Source: Chloroflexota bacterium
Lineage (GTDB): Bacteria; Chloroflexota; Limnocylindria; QHBO01
NCBI GenBank assembly: GCA_013816405.1
Contig: JACDEL010000018.1
Location: 1 to 41,362 of the forward strand
DNA: 41,362 nt
Direction of reading: 5' to 3'
Shown: positions 7,807-14,338 of the stretch, one piece after another
How positions within the stretch are numbered: position 1 is the stretch's first letter
How the letters are laid out: every line of letters starts with the position of its first letter
Position numbers and translations under genes: made by a program
The notes under the pieces: model-generated
Told to the model about the DNA's origin: nothing
What the model saw: only the letters and a program-made list of their open reading frames with translations
Database searches by the model: none

Positions 7807-8184
7807 GCGTTCGCTGCGCCGCAGGGAGCTTGAGCCACCTGCAGACCGGCACGATCAGGTCATCGTGTCGCGGCGGGCAAGACTGTGGCCGGTCTGGCGG
7901 CCGGCTCTTCGTTCGGCCGATCAAGCGACCACCGACGTCCGGCGGAGCAGCGGGCGCGAGAGCCGTGGGTTGAGCAGGTTCGTGGAGCCTTCCGAACGGG
8001 TGGTGTCCGACCCAAGGCCGCGTTGAGGCAGCGTTCGGGAGGTCGAGTAGCCCCGTGGATATGGGGTCCCCTTTCTGTCACGTGGCCGCGCCGGGCCGAG
8101 CCGACCGCACAACACCTCGCCGACCTGCGTGCGAGCCGACTACCCCGCGAAAACCTGTTGGATTAGAGGCGAGAGCGGTCATGA
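7807..8184. other. Gene-free interval of about 380 bases
   Basis: Between the methyltransferase and the frameshifted RibD-like relic. The only recognisable content is a short fragment related to the HTH gene at 9452 (8101-8166). No promoter, hairpin with U-tract or RNA gene is seen. Confidence 0.5.
8101..8166 (+). pseudogene. Fragment related to the small LuxR-like HTH gene
   Basis: The translation PTAQHLADLRASRLPRENLLD, ending in TAG at 8164-8166, parallels the recognition-helix end of the intact protein at 9452-9718 (STAKRHLADLRARSGLTTEQL). At the DNA level a 23-base core (from 8113) differs from the intact copy by two bases. The preceding half of the HTH domain is not recognisable. Read as a decayed paralog. 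Confidence 0.4.
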
Positions 8185-8659
8185 GATCGGCGTCGAGCCA
8201 CCGGCGCCGTCCTCATGGGCCGGCGGGCGTTCCAGATGGCCGACGATTTCGACTGGCACGTCGGGAACTACGAGTTCCAGGTGCCGATCTTCGTGCTGAC
8301 CCACGAACCACCTGCCGTGCCTCCGAAGCGGGATGAGCGCCTGACCTTCACATTTCGTGGCCGACGGTCTCGAGTCAGCGATCAGCCGGGCGACGGTCGC
8401 CGACGGCGACAGGGCCGTCACGGTGGTCGGCGGCGTCAACGTGATCCGGCAGCTCCTGCGTGCCGGTCTCGTCGACGAGCTCCGGATAGACATCGTGCCG
8501 GTCATGCTCGGCGGCGGGATGCGACAATTCGACGATGACGCTCTCAAGCCGGTCCGACTCGAGAAGGTCCGCGTGGACGAGATCGGAGCGAGAACCAGCC
8601 TCAGGTTCCCCGCGATCCAGAGTCAGTCGCCGGATCCGGTCTCGCGAGCCATCACGTGA
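8185..8659 (+). pseudogene. Frameshifted, N-terminally truncated dihydrofolate reductase-like (RibD C-terminal) gene
   Basis: Two overlapping frames together spell a RibD_C/DHFR-family protein. The first frame gives GAVLMGRRAFQMADDF, then VPIFVLTHEPP and LTFTF. The next expected residues, VADGLESA, appear only after skipping one base at about 8356. The second frame then runs through DRAVTVVGGVNVIRQLLRAG, VDELRIDIVPVMLGGG and MRQFD to the stop at 8657. The first third of the family domain (the nucleotide-pocket strand and early helices) is missing: in frame a TGA stands at 8182, with no recognisable homology before it. A single-base insertion plus loss of the 5' end makes a functional product unlikely, unless the indel is a sequencing error. 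Confidence 0.75.
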
Positions 8660-8747
8660 GCTGAGCTTCAACCGGAGGCGCTCGACCCCGCACCTGGCGC
8701 GAGACGCGTGGCCGAGCAGGCGGGCGGCGACGCGCGGGCTTCGACCC

Positions 8748-9140
8748 CTACGCCTGCGCCGGCGTCAAGGCATCATGGTTGACGTAGCCCAGGATGCGCC
8801 ACGGTTGAGGTCCGACGAGCTGATACGAGGTCCGGAAGTCCCGGACCACCGCGCCATCCGCGGCACGGACATGCCAGTGGACAGTCGCGATCGCCGCGCC
8901 CTCACCCTGTTCCAGGACGTCGAGCTCGACGACGTCCGCCGCAGCGGCGCCGGCCGCCCGGTACGAGGCCATCAGGCCTGCGAGGTGGTCCACCAAGGCC
9001 TCCCGATCGCCGAGGTGGATCGGCGACCCCGATCTGACGGCGGTGAACGGCACTTCGCACATGTCGGCCACGGAGTCCGCGTCACCGGCCATGTAGCGCT
9101 CCGCGTAGCGCTCAAAGAAGGAGGACAGGTTACCGGTCAC
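8748..9140 (-). CDS. SnoaL-like / NTF2-superfamily protein
   Basis: Small alpha+beta barrel protein of 130 residues of the SnoaL/DUF4440 type. It opens with FFERYAERYMAGDADSVADMCEVPFTAV (helix pair and first strand), then SPIHLGDREALVDHLAGLMASYRAAGA. The long-strand barrel is ADVVELDVLEQGEGAAIATVHWHVRAADG and FRTSYQLVGPQPWRILGYVNHD. Such proteins are either small-molecule isomerases/hydrolases or ligand-binding stress proteins; no catalytic residue set is diagnostic here. The GTG at 9140 is chosen because it begins just before the first helix; an upstream GTG at 9230 would add 30 unstructured residues. It has no operon partner and lies convergent to the RibD-like relic. Confidence 0.7.
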   Translation of the reverse strand: MTGNLSSFFERYAERYMAGDADSVADMCEVPFTAVRSGSPIHLGDREALVDHLAGLMASYRAAGAAAADVVELDVLEQGEGAAIATVHWHVRAADGAVVRDFRTSYQLVGPQPWRILGYVNHDALTPAQA

Positions 9141-9451
9141 GGCGGCCCTGGAGTGGCAGGCTAGGTCGCCGCGGATCGTACAGGGGAGGGACTCGGTTGG
9201 CAAATCTCCGGTCGACTGGCAAGAATTCACCCCCTCGGAACCGTTCGCTCAGTTTCGGGGCCAGTTAGGGGCTCGCACATGGCGACGGCAGCCGGCAGCC
9301 CTAGGTCATGTTTCGAGCTGCCCGGGTGTGGCGGACCGCAACCTTGAGGGGAGGCTGGCCGCGACAAAAATAGAATTGATGTAGTGGCGTCCCCGGCAGG
9401 TGTTGGACGCGCGATTACAACCTACAGGATCCCTATTGAAGGCCGCGATGA
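9141..9451. other. Intergenic interval with a possible promoter for the HTH gene
   Basis: 311 bases between the SnoaL-like gene (minus) and the HTH gene (plus). A short A+T-rich patch holds TAGAAT at 9371-9376, close to a -10 consensus, but no -35 at the usual distance is seen. No gene or hairpin is recognised. Confidence 0.35.
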
Positions 9452-9718
9452 GTGGCCCGCCGCCGCGAGCGTCCGATCGGCATGAGGGACCGGAAGCTCG
9501 GCGGCTCAATCTCAGGGCGAGCAACCCCGCGCCAGGTCGACGTCCTCACCGCATACGTCGCATCCGCCGGGTCGATCCCGGACGCGGCCGACCTGGTTGG
9601 CATCCGGCCGAGCACCGCGAAACGTCACCTCGCCGACCTCCGTGCGCGGTCGGGTCTAACCACGGAGCAGCTAATCTACGCCGGGCGAGCTGCTGGATGG
9701 CTCTTAGGGCCTGTGTAA
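9452..9718 (+). CDS. Small LuxR-like helix-turn-helix protein
   Basis: Stand-alone DNA-binding domain of 88 residues. TPRQVDVLTAYVASAGSIPDAADLVGI holds the first helices and the turn, STAKRHLADLRARSG is the recognition helix, and TTEQLIYAGRAAGWL the dimer-type C-terminal helix. This is the GerE/LuxR output domain without any receiver or sensor domain. Two starts are possible, GTG 9452 and ATG 9482; neither has a good ribosome-binding site. A decayed relative lies 1.3 kb upstream (8101-8166), suggesting a family that spreads and is lost within this stretch. Target genes are unknown; the RidA gene 58 bases downstream has its own ribosome-binding site. Confidence 0.65.
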   Translation: MARRRERPIGMRDRKLGGSISGRATPRQVDVLTAYVASAGSIPDAADLVGIRPSTAKRHLADLRARSGLTTEQLIYAGRAAGWLLGPV

Positions 9719-9776
9719 TGAATCCGCGGGCCGACCGCTGGCCAGACTGGTCAATCACCCACCGCAGGAGGAACCG

Positions 9777-10175
9777 ATGGAGAAGGAGATCATCTGGACC
9801 AAGGACGCGCCGGGGAGCGCCGCGTGGGAGGCTGGCAGCTCTGCCTTTAGCCAGGCGGTTCGGGCGGCGGGCCTGGTGTTCGTATCGGGACAGGGCCCGT
9901 TTGACCCAGCCTCGGGAGCGATGGTCGGCACCACCATCGGCGAGCAGACCCGCCAGTGTCTTGCCAACGTCGAGGCGATCCTGCGGGCAGCCGGCAGCTC
10001 ATTGGAGAACGTGGTCAACGCTACCTTCTTCCTGCGCCATTCGGCTGATTTCGCCGGCATGAACGAGGAGTGGGTCCGCTGGTTTCCCGAGGATCCGCCG
10101 GCCCGCCAGGGCGCCCAGCACCCGCGCGACATCGAGGGCCTGCGAATCGCGATCGCGGTCATCGCCCTCGCCTGA
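9777..10175 (+). CDS. RidA/YjgF family protein
   Basis: Probable enamine/imine deaminase-family protein of 132 residues, cytosolic and usually trimeric. The fold is spelled by FSQAVRAAGLVFVSGQGPFDP, the helix IGEQTRQCLANVEAILRAAGSSLENVVNATFFL, and the C-terminal strands PPARQGAQHPRDIEGLRIAIAVIAL. The arginine of PARQ occupies the position of the conserved substrate-carboxylate-binding Arg, but the following sequence departs from the usual R-x-x-V-E pattern. It may therefore belong to a RidA subgroup with a different ligand. A GGAGGAACCG ribosome-binding site precedes the ATG. Its last 177 bases are also read, on the other strand, by the unusually long Ddn-like gene. Confidence 0.85.
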   Translation: MEKEIIWTKDAPGSAAWEAGSSAFSQAVRAAGLVFVSGQGPFDPASGAMVGTTIGEQTRQCLANVEAILRAAGSSLENVVNATFFLRHSADFAGMNEEWVRWFPEDPPARQGAQHPRDIEGLRIAIAVIALA

Positions 10176-10703
10176 TGGCAACCGTCCGCCTCGGGACGGC
10201 GCTGCCCTGGATCCGCTCCCCGACTTTAGTGCTTCCAGTTCGACGCGGACAAGGATGCGGCCGGCCGTTACCGCTCGGTCCAGAGCGGAGGAATCGGGAC
10301 TGCCATCCAGTCCCGCCGGGATCCCGGCCAGGCGTCGGAACCAGGGGTGGTCGCGGAACAGGCGCTCGTGCTCAGCCCGGGACTCAGCCGGGTCCAGCAG
10401 CGGCAGAGCGCTCCCCTGCTGCCAGCGCCCGGCGATCCGCATCGTGACCGGTGCGCCGTCGGTGAGGTTCCGCCACCAGCGGTCCCCGGTCGTCACGTAG
10501 GCAGTCGTTCCCTCGCGCACATACGAGACGGGCGTCGAGTAGCGTCGGCCAGTCTTCCGACCGTTCCAGGCGAGCACCGCGAACCAACGGCTCAGTGGCC
10601 AGTGCAGAGGAGAGTCGAGCAGGCGTCGCATGAGGGGGTTCCACACCCGCAGTAGGGCACCGAGGGGCGTCCCGCGCAGTCCAGGGGCCGAGACTCGGCT
10701 CAT
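9999..10703 (-). CDS. Deazaflavin-dependent nitroreductase-like (Ddn/DUF385) protein with antisense C-terminal extension
   Basis: Split-barrel protein of the F420-dependent Ddn family, 234 residues as read. The core (residues ~10-160) shows PLSRWFAVLAWNGRKTGRRYSTPVSYVREG, the DRWWRNLTDGAPVTMRIAGRW signature and a terminal RILVRVELE strand. Relatives are usually about 130-160 residues and stop near that strand. Here the frame runs on for about 75 residues of low-complexity, charged sequence that is the mirror of the RidA 3' end, so the natural stop was probably lost or an indel has occurred. The ATG at 10703 fits the family start; the frame is open to 10766. Substrate unknown. It is convergent with, and overlaps by 177 bases, the RidA gene. 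Confidence 0.65.
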   Translation of the reverse strand: MSRVSAPGLRGTPLGALLRVWNPLMRRLLDSPLHWPLSRWFAVLAWNGRKTGRRYSTPVSYVREGTTAYVTTGDRWWRNLTDGAPVTMRIAGRWQQGSALPLLDPAESRAEHERLFRDHPWFRRLAGIPAGLDGSPDSSALDRAVTAGRILVRVELEALKSGSGSRAAPSRGGRLPSGEGDDRDRDSQALDVARVLGALAGRRILGKPADPLLVHAGEISRMAQEEGSVDHVLQ

Positions 10704-10796
10704 CGATCGAACCGGCTGACGAGCGCGTCCACATCGGCCGGAAGGCGCGCGGGTTGTCCCATCCACCCATGGCTGCGATAGCGCCCTAGTTCCCGG

Positions 10797-11060
10797 CAGG
10801 CGAGCCAGCCACTGATTCGCCTCGACGATCTACGGGACACCAGCGCGACCCTGATGCTCACTGGCAGCGTTCCCCGAAGGTCGTCTCCGAGATGCTCGGG
10901 CACAGTAGCGTGGCGATCACCTTGGATCGTTACTCACACCTCATCCCGAAGACACAGGAGGAAGCCGCGCTCCAGATGGACCGACTGCTCTCGGAGTCCG
11001 GTAAGGGTACAAGCAAGGGTACGGCGGGTTCCGCGGACACGAAAGAGTCATCGGATCGCA
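10797..11060 (+). pseudogene. Tyrosine recombinase (phage-type integrase) C-terminal relic, frameshifted
   Basis: The first frame reads PLIRLDDLRDTSATLML, the family's HDLRHT box but with both histidines replaced by aspartate. After one missing base near 10872 the neighbouring frame continues KVVSEMLGHSSVAITLDRYSHLIP, with the conserved HSS and the tyrosine nucleophile in DRYSH, followed by a typical EEAALQMDRLL tail. The N-terminal and core parts of the integrase are absent. With two catalytic positions altered and a frameshift it cannot be active. It reads toward tRNA-Pro at 11187, the usual placement of an integrase beside its attachment site. Confidence 0.8.
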
Positions 11061-11184
11061 TACGGGATGTTCGTCGGATCGTCCCTGCGTTCCAATCTGG
11101 TACGAGCTCACGCCCGATGCGATCGAGCTCGGCCTCGACGCCGCGCTACCGCGCATCTACCATCTCACAGGCCAGATCGGTGAG

Positions 11185-11263
<79 letters not shown>

Positions 11264-11310
11264 ACCGTCCACCGGGTTCCGATGGGACGGGCAGTCTACC
11301 AGCCGCTCCG

Positions 11311-11640
11311 CTAGGTGTCGCTGGCCGACAGGGCGAGCTGTGCGAGCCTCTCCCATTGCGCGGACTGCGCGAGCGGGACGACGACCCAGGCCTTCATCGG
11401 CCGGCCGAGCCCCGAAGGATCGAACTGCTGCGCACCCTCCAGGTGGAGCGCGTCGGCGAGCGCTCCGGGGGCGAGCTTGAAGGTCATGGCATCGCCCCAC
11501 AGGCCGCCGATCGCCTTGCCGTTGCGCTTGAGGGTCGGCATCCCGAACATGCTGCTGGCCTTGACGCCGGCTACCTCGAGCCCAGCCGCGATCTCGTCAT
11601 AGCGGCGTTGCGTGACGGAGGAGACGGGCCGCCGATCCAT
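11311..11640 (-). CDS. TfoX/Sxy N-terminal domain protein
   Basis: Single-domain protein of 109 residues. It matches the TfoX N-terminal fold: [43 protein letters not shown], then [26 protein letters not shown] and the closing helix WERLAQLAL. In proteobacteria TfoX controls competence, but short stand-alone copies elsewhere have no assigned role, so none is given. The start ATG lies three bases after the SRPBCC stop on the same strand, indicating translational coupling with that gene. It is convergent to nothing; tRNA-Pro lies downstream on the same strand. Confidence 0.75.
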   Translation of the reverse strand: MDRRPVSSVTQRRYDEIAAGLEVAGVKASSMFGMPTLKRNGKAIGGLWGDAMTFKLAPGALADALHLEGAQQFDPSGLGRPMKAWVVVPLAQSAQWERLAQLALSASDT

Positions 11641-11643
11641 GGC

Positions 11644-12072
11644 TCAGGCCTCAAGGATCGTCTTGAGCGTCTCGAGGTTGTGGACCTCGCTCTCCATCGT
11701 GCCCTGCACCGCGCGACCCATCAAAAGTCGCCTCCACCCGGTCAGCGTCGCGTCGAGGGCGAGACTGAGCCTTGTGCCGTCGCCGTCTGGAGAAAATCGA
11801 TACTCACCGGTCGGTCGCACCGGACCCGCGATGGCGCGGAACGCGATGCGGCGATCCGGCTCGAAGGCAGTGACCTCGTAGTCCGCGGCGATCCGACGGC
11901 CGCCCGGTCCCTTGACCCCCTGGTGGTAGATCGCGCCGAGCCCCTCGCCGGACTGGTGCTGAACGTCAAGCACGCCCGGCCGCCAGCGCATGGCGTTCTC
12001 TCCGTCGGCGACGAACGTGAACACTTCGCCGACCGGCCGCCTGATCGAGACCGAATGCTCCGCGGATGGCAT
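11644..12072 (-). CDS. SRPBCC-domain protein (polyketide cyclase/dehydrase type)
   Basis: Ligand-binding helix-grip protein of 142 residues. Seen: HSVSIRRPVGEVFTFVADGENAMRWRPGVLDV (first strand, two short helices), GAIYHQGVKGPGGRRIAADYEVTAFEPDRRIAFRAIAGPVRPTGEYRFSPDGDGTRLSLAL (the curved sheet) and the long C-terminal helix ending HNLETLKTILEA. Ligand unknown. The ATG at 12072 follows a GAGGCG ribosome-binding site. First gene of a two-gene unit with the TfoX-like gene, and divergent from the GT-C gene with 78 bases between starts. The protein at 17050-17487 has the same fold and a similar size. Confidence 0.8.
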   Translation of the reverse strand: MPSAEHSVSIRRPVGEVFTFVADGENAMRWRPGVLDVQHQSGEGLGAIYHQGVKGPGGRRIAADYEVTAFEPDRRIAFRAIAGPVRPTGEYRFSPDGDGTRLSLALDATLTGWRRLLMGRAVQGTMESEVHNLETLKTILEA

Positions 12073-12138
12073 CGTGGCGCCTCGCGCTTGGTGGGTTGCG
12101 ATGAGGGTAGCGCCTCGCAGCTGTCCGTGGCTCGCCCG

Positions 12139-12144
12139 TACACT
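12139..12144 (+). promoter_or_regulatory. -10 box for a leaderless transcript of the GT-C gene
   Basis: TACACT, six bases, then ATG at 12151. No ribosome-binding site lies in between. Same geometry as at 2486. Confidence 0.55.
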
Positions 12145-12150
12145 GCCGCG

Positions 12151-13317
12151 ATGGCGTGGCTCACCGAGACCGATCGTCGCCTGATCGCCCTCACCTGGGT
12201 CGTCAAGCTCGGCGTCCTGCTGGTTGGAGCGATCGCCTACGCGTCGTTCCGCAACGGTGTTGTCGACTCGCCGGGCGACATCCTGCATATGTGGAGCCAC
12301 TGGGACGCCCCGCACTACCTTGACCTCGTCGTCTTCGGTTATCGGGATGGCGATTCGAGCTCGCTCGTGGGACCGAACGGGTACCGCTCCATTTACCCCG
12401 AGGACCTGGCGCTGTACATCGTCTTCTACCCGCTCTTCCCGTGGCTGGGGAGCGTCGTCAACGCCGTCGTCGGCGACCCGCTGGTGAGCGTTTTCGTGGT
12501 AACGACGGTGGCGTCGATGTTCGTCGCCCCGCTCCTCTACCGGCTGGTACGGCACGACGAAGACGCCCCGGTCGCCCTGCGCGCGGCCTGGTTCCTGCTC
12601 ATCTTCCCGACCGCCTACTTCCTGCACATCGGCTACACCGAAGCGCTCTTCATGGCGCTCGTGCTGGGGTCGTTCCTGGCGGCGCGCACCGATCGGTGGT
12701 GGTTGGCAGGCCTGCTCGGCGGGCTGGCTGCGCTGACCCGGATCAACGGGCTCGTCCTGATCCCGGCGCTGGCTGCGGAGGCCTTTACCCAGTGGCTGCA
12801 GCGTCCTCCCGAGGAGCGGAGGCTCCGGGTGGAATGGCTGGCCATCGGCCTGGTGGCGGTCGGGTTCGGCCTCTACCTGGCGCTCAACTACCTCGTCTAC
12901 GGCTCGCCGTTCGAGTTCCTGCGCATCCAGCATGAGCACTGGTTCAAGTCGCTGGCGGCGCCGTGGGACGCGATAAGCGGCGCGTTCGGCTGGTTCGAAA
13001 GCGACAAGCCGGACAACCGGCTGATGTACGGCTTCATGGAGCTGCTGTTCGTGGGGATCGGCCTGGCCGGGACGATCTTTGCGGCCGTCCGCTTTCGGCC
13101 GTCGTGGTTCATCTGGATGGCCGGCAACATGCTCCTGTTCGTCTCGACCTCGTTCCTGCTCTCCACCCCGCGCTATGCGCTCACCCTTTTCCCGCTCTTC
13201 GTATCCCTTGCCCTCGTCAGCGCGCGGACCTGGGTGCTGGTGCTGCTTTCTGCTCTGAGCATCGGTGGCCTCGTCTACTTCGCCGGGCGCTTCGCGGCGG
13301 GCATCTGGGCCTTCTGA
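12151..13317 (+). CDS. GT-C fold membrane glycosyltransferase (PIG-V-like mannosyltransferase family)
   Basis: Multi-pass protein of 388 residues with about nine hydrophobic helices. The first outside loop contains HMWSHWDAPHYLDLVVFGY, the W-D-x-x-x-Y-x-x-I/V-A/V-x-x-G-Y signature of PIG-V and related GT-C enzymes, where the aspartate is the catalytic candidate. Another conserved stretch, FPTAYFLHIGYTEALFMAL, resembles the FPxAffxxaxYsEslF motif of the same family, followed by AALTRINGLVLIPAL. Donors are polyprenyl-phosphate sugars and transfer occurs on the outer face of the membrane; acceptor unknown (lipid, glycan or protein). It carries its own leaderless promoter. The cyclase gene follows 40 bases later, with its own -10 box. 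Confidence 0.82.
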   Translation: MAWLTETDRRLIALTWVVKLGVLLVGAIAYASFRNGVVDSPGDILHMWSHWDAPHYLDLVVFGYRDGDSSSLVGPNGYRSIYPEDLALYIVFYPLFPWLGSVVNAVVGDPLVSVFVVTTVASMFVAPLLYRLVRHDEDAPVALRAAWFLLIFPTAYFLHIGYTEALFMALVLGSFLAARTDRWWLAGLLGGLAALTRINGLVLIPALAAEAFTQWLQRPPEERRLRVEWLAIGLVAVGFGLYLALNYLVYGSPFEFLRIQHEHWFKSLAAPWDAISGAFGWFESDKPDNRLMYGFMELLFVGIGLAGTIFAAVRFRPSWFIWMAGNMLLFVSTSFLLSTPRYALTLFPLFVSLALVSARTWVLVLLSALSIGGLVYFAGRFAAGIWAF

Positions 13318-13345
13318 CACATCAGGAGTGGCGGCGAGAATTTGG

Positions 13346-13351
13346 TAGCCT
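13346..13351 (+). promoter_or_regulatory. -10 box for a leaderless transcript of the cyclase gene
   Basis: TAGCCT, six bases, then ATG at 13358, without a ribosome-binding site between them. Matches the geometry at 2486 and 12139. Confidence 0.5.
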
Positions 13352-13357
13352 GATCCC

Positions 13358-14143
13358 ATGAGCCAGACTGACGCCGACGAGGAGGGCTGGCGCGGCGCGT
13401 TGAGCGAGCCGGGGTTCGCACCGCAGGCGCGCATCTTCAAGTGGCTGCCGTCCAACCCTCGCTGTCCCCTCTGCCAGGCCCCGTACGGCCTGCCGTTCGG
13501 GCCGATCGTCCATCTCCTGGGATTCGGCCGCTCGAAGCGATATCCGCAGCTCTGCAACCCGTGCTTCAGGCAGATGGAGCGCTATCGCGGTGGGGCCGAG
13601 GTGGAGGTCACAGTCCTCTTCGCCGATGTCCGCGGCTCGACCGGAATGGCCGAGCGATCTTCCGCGTCCGAGTTCAACCTGCTCCTCAGCCGCTTCTACG
13701 CGCTGGTCACCCAGGCGGTGCGCGATGAGGGCGGGATCATCGACAAGTTTCTCGGCGACGGCGTCATGGCGCTCTTCATCCCGTCGTTCACCGAGAAACG
13801 GCACGCCCAGCACGGGCTGAACGCCGCCAGGCGGATCCTGCGCGACGCAGAGCTGCCGATCGGGGTCGGGCTGAATACCGGCAAGGCATTCACCGGCTTC
13901 CTCGGCCCCTCGGACGAGGTGGCCGGGTTCAGCGCCGTCGGCGATGCCGTGAACGTCGCCCATCGGCTGGGCGAGGCTGCCGGCCCCGGTGAGCTGTTGG
14001 TGGGAGGGGATGAGCTGAGCTTCGCCGAACCGCCGGCTGCCGATCCTGGTGGGACGTGGGACAAGCGCGAGCTGCAGGTCAAGGGCCGGGACCAGGCGGT
14101 GCGGGCGTGGAGCCTGCAGCTGCAGCGGGAGGCCGTGGCCTGA
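13358..14143 (+). CDS. Class III adenylate cyclase with N-terminal zinc ribbon
   Basis: Predicted to make cAMP from ATP in the cytoplasm; 261 residues. An N-terminal four-cysteine module (CPLC at 36-39, CNPC at 66-69) looks like a zinc ribbon or redox site. The catalytic domain (~82-255) is complete: first metal aspartate in VLFADVRGST (D90), K130 and second metal D134 in IIDKFLGDGVMALF, adenine-selecting D196, and N199 with R203 in SAVGDAVNVAHRL. K130 plus D196 is the pair that favours ATP over GTP. The protein has no transmembrane segment, so a soluble dimer is expected. What the cysteine module senses (metal, redox or partner) is unknown. No cAMP receptor is visible nearby. Confidence 0.88.
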   Translation: MSQTDADEEGWRGALSEPGFAPQARIFKWLPSNPRCPLCQAPYGLPFGPIVHLLGFGRSKRYPQLCNPCFRQMERYRGGAEVEVTVLFADVRGSTGMAERSSASEFNLLLSRFYALVTQAVRDEGGIIDKFLGDGVMALFIPSFTEKRHAQHGLNAARRILRDAELPIGVGLNTGKAFTGFLGPSDEVAGFSAVGDAVNVAHRLGEAAGPGELLVGGDELSFAEPPAADPGGTWDKRELQVKGRDQAVRAWSLQLQREAVA

Positions 14144-14267
14144 CTTCCGGCGGACACGAAGAGTCCCGAAGGAACCGCGGCGACCGTTGATGTAATCTCC
14201 AGTCGGCCAGCTGCCCCTCCGGGACGCCCCTAGCATGGCAGCCGCCGGCGGCGGGGCACAAGGGGGG

Positions 14268-14307
14268 TTATCCACAGTTTCTGGCCGATCGCCCGCAGTT
14301 ATCCACA
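14268..14307. promoter_or_regulatory. Two perfect DnaA boxes in a convergent intergenic region
   Basis: TTATCCACA occurs at 14268-14276 and again at 14299-14307, same orientation, 31 bases apart start to start (about three helical turns). The 195-base region between two convergent gene ends also holds the palindrome GCCGCCGGCGGC (14241-14252). No A+T-rich unwinding element and no dnaA, dnaN or gyrB gene is near, so this is not a typical chromosome origin. It could be a DnaA-titration or reactivation site. Confidence 0.6.
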
Positions 14308-14338
14308 CGCTGTCCGCGATCGGCGACGCAGCAGCCGG

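Noticed and set aside
11644-13557. Long minus-strand frame covering the SRPBCC gene and the antisense of the GT-C gene
   Set aside because: The recognisable SRPBCC protein begins at 12072; the rest is the charged mirror of a membrane protein.
14144-14338. Chromosome replication origin
   Set aside because: Only two DnaA boxes, no A+T-rich unwinding element, and no dnaA, dnaN, gyrB or parAB nearby; kept as a DnaA-binding site only.
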